64,000 bases of DNA, taken from positions 620,001 through 684,000 of the forward strand of contig NZ_JAAAPO010000001.1 in assembly GCF_009909235.1 (NCBI RefSeq), given 5' to 3'. The notes under the pieces were generated by a model that did no database searches, was not told the DNA's origin, and saw only the letters and a list, made by a program, of their open reading frames with translations. Position 1 is the stretch's first letter, and each line of letters starts with the position of its first letter. This stretch comes from Novosphingobium ovatum (lineage in GTDB: Bacteria; Pseudomonadota; Alphaproteobacteria; Sphingomonadales; Sphingomonadaceae). The position numbers were made by a program, and so were the translations under genes. This document shows positions 59,216 to 64,000 of this stretch, piece by piece.

Positions 59216-61455
59216 CAGCGGCCCCCATCATGGCTGGACCGGGCGCGCACGCCGGTTTTCTGTTCGATCCGCCGGATCACCGCATCGGCCAGCGCGTCCA
59301 CAGATTGCCCCGCCGCGCCATAGACCTGAATGGTGATAGGCCCGGCGGTGGGGGCGGGGCCGCTGGTGATGCCTGCGCCCCGTGCCGGGGTGATGCGGCC
59401 CGCGCCGATCATCGGCGGGGTGCCCGCCGCCGCCACACCATTGGCCATGCGCCGCGCCGACAGGATTGGATCGCCCGCCCCGCCATCGATCCCGCGCGAC
59501 AGGCCGGTGGTGATGTGCCCGCCCATCGCCAGCATCAGGCGCGATGGTGATTTGATCCCGAAGAAATTCTTGAACGCGGTGATGCCGCTGCGCGCGATCT
59601 GGATCAGCTTATTCGCCAGCAATGCCGGGTTTAGCGCCAGCAACAGCCCCTGCATCATCATCGATCCCAGATTGGACAGCCAGTCCTTGGCGGCAGTTAG
59701 CTTGGCGGTGACCCATGCGATGCCCTGATTAAACGCGGCCTTGATCGTGTCCCAATGGGTATAGATCATATACCCAGCCAGTCCGACCACCGCGATGATG
59801 CCGACGATGGCTGCCACAACAGGATTAGCCAGCATCATCATGCCAGCCTGCATTACCCCGCGTGCAAGGAACAGCGCGCCGGTACGTAGGATCGAGAACG
59901 CTGTGCCTGCGATCGATGCCGTGCGCGAGGCGATGGTGGCGAACGTTCCCAACTCCTTTGCTGTTCGGAACAATTTGATCGCATCGGCGATGGGGCCGAT
60001 CAGCCCGCCAAACACCCATTGCAGGCCGCCCACCGCGATGCGTGCGGCCACCGCGCCGCCAGCCAGCATCATCAGTGTGGAGGTGAGGCCGGGGTTGGCC
60101 TGGGCAAATTCACCCACCGCCGTCATCATGCCGGTGGTGGCATCCATGAACTGCGTGGCGGCAGGCAAAAAGCCGTTGCCCAGGACAATGCCCAACCGCT
60201 GTACCGATCCCATGAAATCGCGCCATTTGACCGTGGCATCCTGCGCCTCACGCTGGGCAAAGGCGCGGTCGGTGGTGCCGTCCGCCTTGCTGATCTGGGC
60301 GCGCATCTGGCGGTATTTGTCCATGTTGGGGATCAGGGCCTGCAGGGCCTTTGTCGATTGCTCCTCGCCAAAGAAATTGCCGATTTTTTTCAGGTCGCCC
60401 TTGGTCGCGCGCTGTGTCAGCAGGGCGATCTCTTCCAACGGGGTGATGCCTTTTTTCGCGGCCTTTTCCATTTCGGCGAAAACGTTGATGCCCACCTTTG
60501 CGAATTTTTCGACGGTGTCGGGGGCGTAAATTTTGCTCAGCAACCCGCTGATATTGTTCGCTGCCTCATCCGCATCGCGGGCGGACGAGAACGCGATCTG
60601 CAGGGCGGCGGACAGGTCGGCCACGGCGGGTGTGCCCTTTTGCCCCAGCGCGCCCATCTGCGCGGTCAGGCCGGGGAAATGCCGGGCCATGTCCTTTACC
60701 TCAAACGCCCCCGCGTTGCCCGCCGCCGCCATGATGTCCAGCGCGCGCGATGTTTCGGCAATCGGCACCTTCAGGTTGTCGATATTGGCATAGGCCGCCG
60801 CCGCGCCATCGGCCAATTCCACCTTGAACGCGGTGCCCAGACGGCCAATGGCGCCCACCATCTGCACCGCCTGTCGCGGGTCCATGCCGCGCGATGCCAG
60901 CACATCGACGGCGGCGCGCATATCCTCTGGCATTTGGTGCGCGGCCTTGCCCAGGCGCAGGATATTGACCGTCATCGCCGCTGTTTCGGCGTTGGTCAGG
61001 TTCGCCTTTTGCTGGATGTCGACCATGCCGCTGGAAAAATCCATCGCCTGCTTGCTGGCCAGAATGAAGGGCGTGGCCATCCCCACGCCGCCCATCATGT
61101 TGGCCGACCCGCGATCGCGCATTTCGGCGCCATGGCGCTGCATCGTGCGGTGATCGGCGCTGATCACGGCCAGACGCTTTTGCCGTTCCAGCTGGGCGTT
61201 CACCCTTGCGATCTCGGCCGCCAGCTGACGGTGCTGCGCCATCAGTTCGGTCATGTTGGCGCTGTTGCTTTGGATGCTGGCCGCCAGCTTTTTCTGCAGG
61301 CTGCCCATCTGGTTATCCAGCTTCTTGGTCTCGCCGGTCAGCGCCTTGATCGATTTCGACCCATCGCGACCCAGCCCGACGATGCCTTTCATCGTGCCGG
61401 TGATTTTGTCGATGCTGATGAAATTGACCAGCAGGGACAGCTTCTTGTCGCTCAT
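59215..61455 (-). CDS. T: Phage tail tape measure protein (gpT-like)
   Basis: 746 aa. Coiled coils at the N-terminus (QMGSLQKKLAASIQ; ELMAQHRQLAAEIARVNAQL), the TP901-type conserved domain in the middle (MAAAGNAGAFEVKDMARHFP, ALGQKGTPAVADLSAALQIA), hydrophobic helices near 490-580 and a glycine-rich C-terminus. Its length sets the tail length. Overlaps E' by 4 bases and U by 1. Confidence 0.93.
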   Translation of the reverse strand: MSDKKLSLLVNFISIDKITGTMKGIVGLGRDGSKSIKALTGETKKLDNQMGSLQKKLAASIQSNSANMTELMAQHRQLAAEIARVNAQLERQKRLAVISADHRTMQRHGAEMRDRGSANMMGGVGMATPFILASKQAMDFSSGMVDIQQKANLTNAETAAMTVNILRLGKAAHQMPEDMRAAVDVLASRGMDPRQAVQMVGAIGRLGTAFKVELADGAAAAYANIDNLKVPIAETSRALDIMAAAGNAGAFEVKDMARHFPGLTAQMGALGQKGTPAVADLSAALQIAFSSARDADEAANNISGLLSKIYAPDTVEKFAKVGINVFAEMEKAAKKGITPLEEIALLTQRATKGDLKKIGNFFGEEQSTKALQALIPNMDKYRQMRAQISKADGTTDRAFAQREAQDATVKWRDFMGSVQRLGIVLGNGFLPAATQFMDATTGMMTAVGEFAQANPGLTSTLMMLAGGAVAARIAVGGLQWVFGGLIGPIADAIKLFRTAKELGTFATIASRTASIAGTAFSILRTGALFLARGVMQAGMMMLANPVVAAIVGIIAVVGLAGYMIYTHWDTIKAAFNQGIAWVTAKLTAAKDWLSNLGSMMMQGLLLALNPALLANKLIQIARSGITAFKNFFGIKSPSRLMLAMGGHITTGLSRGIDGGAGDPILSARRMANGVAAAGTPPMIGAGRITPARGAGITSGPAPTAGPITIQVYGAAGQSVDALADAVIRRIEQKTGVRARSSHDGGR

Positions 61456-61978
61456 GGGGCGTCCTTTGGTGGTGGGTTGGCCTTTTGCCAGCGGTCCAGC
61501 GCCAGTTCGTGCCAGTGCAGCAATTCGTCACAGTCCAGCGCGCGCAGATCGGCCAGCGGCCAATGGAAAATGAACGCGATATCCGCGATCAGATCCCAGA
61601 CATCTGTTGCGCGATCATCGCCTCGAACGCCTGCCGCTCGGCCTTGGTCATAAAAAAATCGCGGAAGGCACCGGCGCATTCCATCAGATCATCGCCGTCC
61701 AGATTGCGCGCCTCGACCTTGGTCAGGGTGGGTTCGGAAAAGCGTGTCACCAGCTCGATCACGGTTTTGGTCTGCATCATGCCGATGTCGGGCATCGACA
61801 GGCCGTCCAGCTCGAACGCCTTGGGCTTGCGCAGGGTGATTTGGGTGATCTGGGTCGATCCGCGCTGGATGGGGTCGGTCAGGATGATGGTGTGCGTGCG
61901 CGGACGCGGCGCGGGGGCGGCGGCATCGGCAATGCTGGCATCGGTGGCCGGTTCGGTGGGGATGGGCGTGTCGGTCAT
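61452..61978 (-). CDS. E+E': Tail assembly protein E+E' made by -1 frameshift
   Basis: The E frame starts at 61978. At the T7 run (61658-61652 on the plus strand as A7) the codons read GAT TTT TTT ATG, so T_TTT_TTT allows a -1 slip. After it the reading goes on as YDQGRAAGVRGDDRATD and reaches the E' domain WDLIADIAFIFHWPLADLRAL before the stop at 61452-61454. The fusion is about 175 aa. P2 and many tailed phages make this longer tape-measure chaperone in the same way. Confidence 0.85.
61589..61978 (-). CDS. E: Tail assembly protein gpE (unshifted product)
   Basis: 129 aa. After an Ala/Pro-rich start the E-tail domain has ITLRKPKAFELDGLSMPDI, VIELVTRFSEPTLTKVEARN and DDLMECAGAFRDFF. It ends 20 codons past the slippery site in QQMSGI. 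A chaperone of tape measure assembly, with the frameshifted form made at low rate. Confidence 0.9.
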   Translation of the reverse strand: MTDTPIPTEPATDASIADAAAPAPRPRTHTIILTDPIQRGSTQITQITLRKPKAFELDGLSMPDIGMMQTKTVIELVTRFSEPTLTKVEARNLDGDDLMECAGAFRDFFMTKAERQAFEAMIAQQMSGI

Positions 61979-61999
61979 GTGCGGGGCCTTTCATGCGGA

Positions 62000-62070
62000 T
62001 TGCGGGGCGGGATGGGGGCGGTGACCAAGGGCAGATGGCCACCGCCCCACCGGCACGCGGCGCCCCGCAA
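62000..62070. other. Nested inverted repeats between FII and E
   Basis: An outer stem TTGCGGGGCG (62000-62009) with CGCCCCGCAA (62061-62070) encloses an inner GGGGCGGTG (62015-62023) with CACCGCCCC (62040-62048). It fills the 120-base gap between FII and E and may reduce read-through or adjust tail-protein ratios. No U-tract. Confidence 0.5.
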
Positions 62071-62098
62071 CAGGACCGCGCGCCGGATCTGATCAGGA

Positions 62099-62608
62099 TC
62101 AGCTGGTGATGATCGCCATGATCTCGGCATAGCGATCGATGCCGCCGACGATGAAAACGCCGTTCAGCATGTCGATCTCGACCTCGGTCGTGCCGTCGAC
62201 CACGCGGCGGTAATAGTTCAGCGGCAGCTTGAACTTGTGCTCGGTGCCGTCTTTTGGCTTGGCCTTGCCAAAATCGATCTCCTGAAACCGGCCGCCCATA
62301 TAGATTTCCACCGCCTGGGCGGCGCTGCCGTCATCGGATTGATAGGCCCCGACAAAGCGCAGGCGGGTGCCCTCGATGTCGGTGGTGCCGAAATTGCGGA
62401 TCAGCTCGACCACATGGCCCGACATGGTGGCGCTGGCCTCCATCGCCTCCAGCCCGCGATCGACCTTTACCGGGCCGATCATGCCGCCATTGCGCATGTC
62501 CTCCATGGCGATGGCCAGCTTTGGCTCCTCGAACTCGGACGCGATGCCCAGATAGGACGCGCCGTTGCCATAGATGTTCCAGTTTTTGCATTCGCGGGGC
62601 AGGCCCAT
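62099..62608 (-). CDS. FII: Major tail tube protein (gpFII-like)
   Basis: 169 aa, the P2 FII size: MGLPRECKNWNIYGNGASYL at the start, MEDMRNGGMIGPVKVDRGLEAMEA (by parts) and the C-terminal YYRRVVDGTTEVEIDMLNGVF. Forms the inner tube of the contractile tail. AAAGGA precedes the ATG. Follows the sheath gene as in P2. Confidence 0.95.
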   Translation of the reverse strand: MGLPRECKNWNIYGNGASYLGIASEFEEPKLAIAMEDMRNGGMIGPVKVDRGLEAMEASATMSGHVVELIRNFGTTDIEGTRLRFVGAYQSDDGSAAQAVEIYMGGRFQEIDFGKAKPKDGTEHKFKLPLNYYRRVVDGTTEVEIDMLNGVFIVGGIDRYAEIMAIITS

Positions 62609-62653
62609 CGCGGTATCCTTTCAGCAAAGAGGGGGAGGGGACAGGCGCGCCCG

Positions 62654-63814
62654 TCAGGCGTTCACCGCATCGGCAAAGCCGGTGTAGAAAATGTCGGAAA
62701 TGTTCAGGTTGACCGTCGGATTATCCAGCGGCGCGCAGGGGGTGAACTCGATGCGGAACTTGGGGCGGCCCGCCGCCAGCTCGGCCGAGGTGTTGGCGTC
62801 CTCGTCGAAATAGACCTTGGCCCCCATGACGCGCCCGGCGGTCTTTTCCGCCTTGTAGGCCTTGTTCGCCGTCTCGAGCAGATCCTTGATCAGGGCGACG
62901 GTCATCGGCTTGTCGAAATAGGGGAACACCACGGAGATCAGGATGTCCTGCAGCGCGTGCAGGGTGCGCACCGCGCTTTCGAACCGGTATTCGGTCTGAT
63001 CCGCCCCCGCGCAGGTGGTGTTGCCCCAATAGCGATAGCCGCCGCCATAGCGCACCAGCGTCACGATATCGTGGCTGTTCAGCACGCCTGCCTCGGTGCT
63101 GGGGTCCAGCAGGTCGAAATGCACGTCATGCGTCAGGCCGGTCACGCCGCTGATGGCGACGTTGCTGATCGTTTTGTGATAGCCCTGCGTCTCGTCGATC
63201 ATGGCGCGCAGGGCCAGCGCGCGGGCGGTGGCATCGCCCACAAACGTGCCGGTGTTGGGCCAGATCAGCGTCAGTTCGCGGTCGGCAAATTCATCGCGAT
63301 AGGCATTCACGGCGGCCGCATCGGCCCCGATGGCGCGGGCATATACGCGCCCGCGCAGGCGACGGGCGGCAATGGCCAGTTCGGCGGTTACCTCCTGCGT
63401 ATCCAGCCCCGGCGCGCCGATGATGCGTGGGCGCACGCCCAGAATATGTTCGGCCGCCAGCAGTGCCTGAATGCCGGTGTAGTGGTTGCCATCGGTGCCG
63501 CCGATGACATTGGCGTTGGTCGCCGCCTCGGTCTCGCCAGCAGCCACGCGCACCACCACCAGGACGGGCGTGGTGATATCGCCAATCGCCTCCAGCGTCG
63601 GGGCCAGCGTGCCGCCGGTGCCTGCATTGCCCAGCGCCGCATCGATGTCGGTGACCAGCACCGGGGTGTTGAGCGGAAAGGCCGCGTCCAGCGCCGTGGT
63701 GGCCGCGCCAGCGGCGGCCGTGGCGGTGGCGATGATGCCGATGGTCGACATCGACACGGGGCTGGTGGTGCGGGCGCTGGTGGCGCTTTCGGTCAGGGTC
63801 AGGCCGTGGGTCAT
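62654..63814 (-). CDS. FI: Tail sheath protein (gpFI-like)
   Basis: 386 aa, as P2 FI. N-terminal STIGIIATATAAAGAATTAL and FPLNTPVLVTDIDAALGNAG, the core ITTPVLVVVRVAAGE and ILGVRPRIIGAPGLDTQEVTA (by parts), and the C-terminal KTAGRVMGAKVYFDEDANTS. Polymer that contracts on injection. Confidence 0.95.
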   Translation of the reverse strand: MTHGLTLTESATSARTTSPVSMSTIGIIATATAAAGAATTALDAAFPLNTPVLVTDIDAALGNAGTGGTLAPTLEAIGDITTPVLVVVRVAAGETEAATNANVIGGTDGNHYTGIQALLAAEHILGVRPRIIGAPGLDTQEVTAELAIAARRLRGRVYARAIGADAAAVNAYRDEFADRELTLIWPNTGTFVGDATARALALRAMIDETQGYHKTISNVAISGVTGLTHDVHFDLLDPSTEAGVLNSHDIVTLVRYGGGYRYWGNTTCAGADQTEYRFESAVRTLHALQDILISVVFPYFDKPMTVALIKDLLETANKAYKAEKTAGRVMGAKVYFDEDANTSAELAAGRPKFRIEFTPCAPLDNPTVNLNISDIFYTGFADAVNA

Positions 63815-63827
63815 GGGGGGCAGTCCT

Positions 63828-64000
63828 TTAGCTGGAGGCGGCAGAGCGGCGGATGGGGATGGTGAGCTGGGCCAGCTGGGTCTTGCTGGCCTGATCGGTC
63901 AGGGTGCCGGTGATCTGGATCGACAGGTTGCCAGCGGCGGGCGTGCCGCCGATCTGGACGCGGGTGAGCGTTATGCGCGGCTCCCACTGTGCGATTGCCG
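63828..64000 (-). CDS. Baseplate protein, gpW/gp25-like, C-terminal fragment
   Basis: 57 codons before the right edge, then a TAA at 63828-63830. The visible end reads AIAQWEPRITLTRVQIGGTP and SIQITGTLTDQASKTQLAQL. E-P-R-I/W-E-P-R-I near the C-terminus of a short protein is the gp25/gpW hallmark. In P2 genes J, I, H and G stand between W and FI; here it directly precedes FI. Only 13 bases separate the two. The full protein lies outside. Confidence 0.6.
   Translation of the reverse strand, partial: AIAQWEPRITLTRVQIGGTPAAGNLSIQITGTLTDQASKTQLAQLTIPIRRSAASS

Larger units (their letters stand above)
47445..64000. mobile_element. P2-like myovirus prophage (right end beyond window)
   Basis: Starts at the tRNA-Ser 3' end with int, followed by AlpA, a compact leftward early operon, repressor and cro-like switch, two cargo genes, and P2-type tail genes D, U, T, E+E', FII, FI and a W-like fragment. 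The tail order D-U-T-E-FII-FI is that of P2. Capsid, terminase and lysis genes and the second attachment site must lie to the right of the window. All visible genes have intact frames. Confidence 0.93.

Overview
The window is GC-rich chromosome of an alphaproteobacterium, most likely a sphingomonad. The clade call rests on a GcrA-type cell-cycle regulator, a DUF1476 (F1-ATPase zeta-inhibitor type) protein, a stand-alone CrtZ carotenoid hydroxylase, a Grx4/BolA pair and the layout of the psp and nusA-infB clusters. The exact genus cannot be fixed from sequence reading alone.

Layout. (1) 1-352: the last 67 codons of a tyrosine integrase point at a tRNA-Gln(TTG), so another integrated element lies just to the left. 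(2) 0.5-16.4 kb: housekeeping genes on both strands: YghU-type GST, ilvE, an MFS transporter, an FAD oxidoreductase, a HerA-like ATPase, an RhlE-type helicase, GNAT, a TonB-domain protein, a chemoreceptor, gamma-glutamyltransferase, PilZ and Nudix. (3) 16.4-16.9 kb: an intergenic stretch with a near-consensus sigma-54 promoter and two perfect long hairpins, a candidate small RNA. (4) 16.9-22.7 kb: grxD, bolA, DUF1476, leuD, two tiny membrane-protein genes, leuC, crtZ, DUF454 and sufE. (5) 22.8-26.4 kb: a phage-shock cluster, pspA-pspB-pspC followed by three further one-TM/coiled-coil small proteins, with pspF divergent and a sigma-54 promoter between. (6) 28.0-39.3 kb: the transcription/translation operon rimP-nusA-ylxR-infB-(small ORF)-DUF1697-rbfA-tdk-truB-rpsO-pnp. 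(7) 39.4-47.2 kb: DUF1993, a proline-rich secreted protein, a GGDEF cyclase, a GT-C-like membrane protein, gcrA, an ABC-2 permease and hspQ. (8) 47.4-64 kb: a P2-like myovirus prophage integrated at tRNA-Ser(CGA), cut off by the right edge.

The prophage has int next to the tRNA, a leftward early operon (cro-like, cII-like, ogr-like, primase-helicase, small zinc-ribbon proteins, AlpA) with start/stop overlaps at most junctions, a rightward S24-type repressor, two rightward cargo genes, and leftward late tail genes (W-like, FI, FII, E/E+E', T, U, D). Gene E ends in a classical -1 frameshift site (T_TTT_TTT) that would make the E+E' tail assembly protein, as in P2. The cargo gene 57124-57822 lies between the live 3' end of gene D and a diverged 73-bp copy of that same 3' end. 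This looks like a scar of cassette exchange at a cargo hotspot and is the most interesting structural signal in the window. Neither cargo protein is recognised; both are candidates for superinfection exclusion or anti-phage function by position only.
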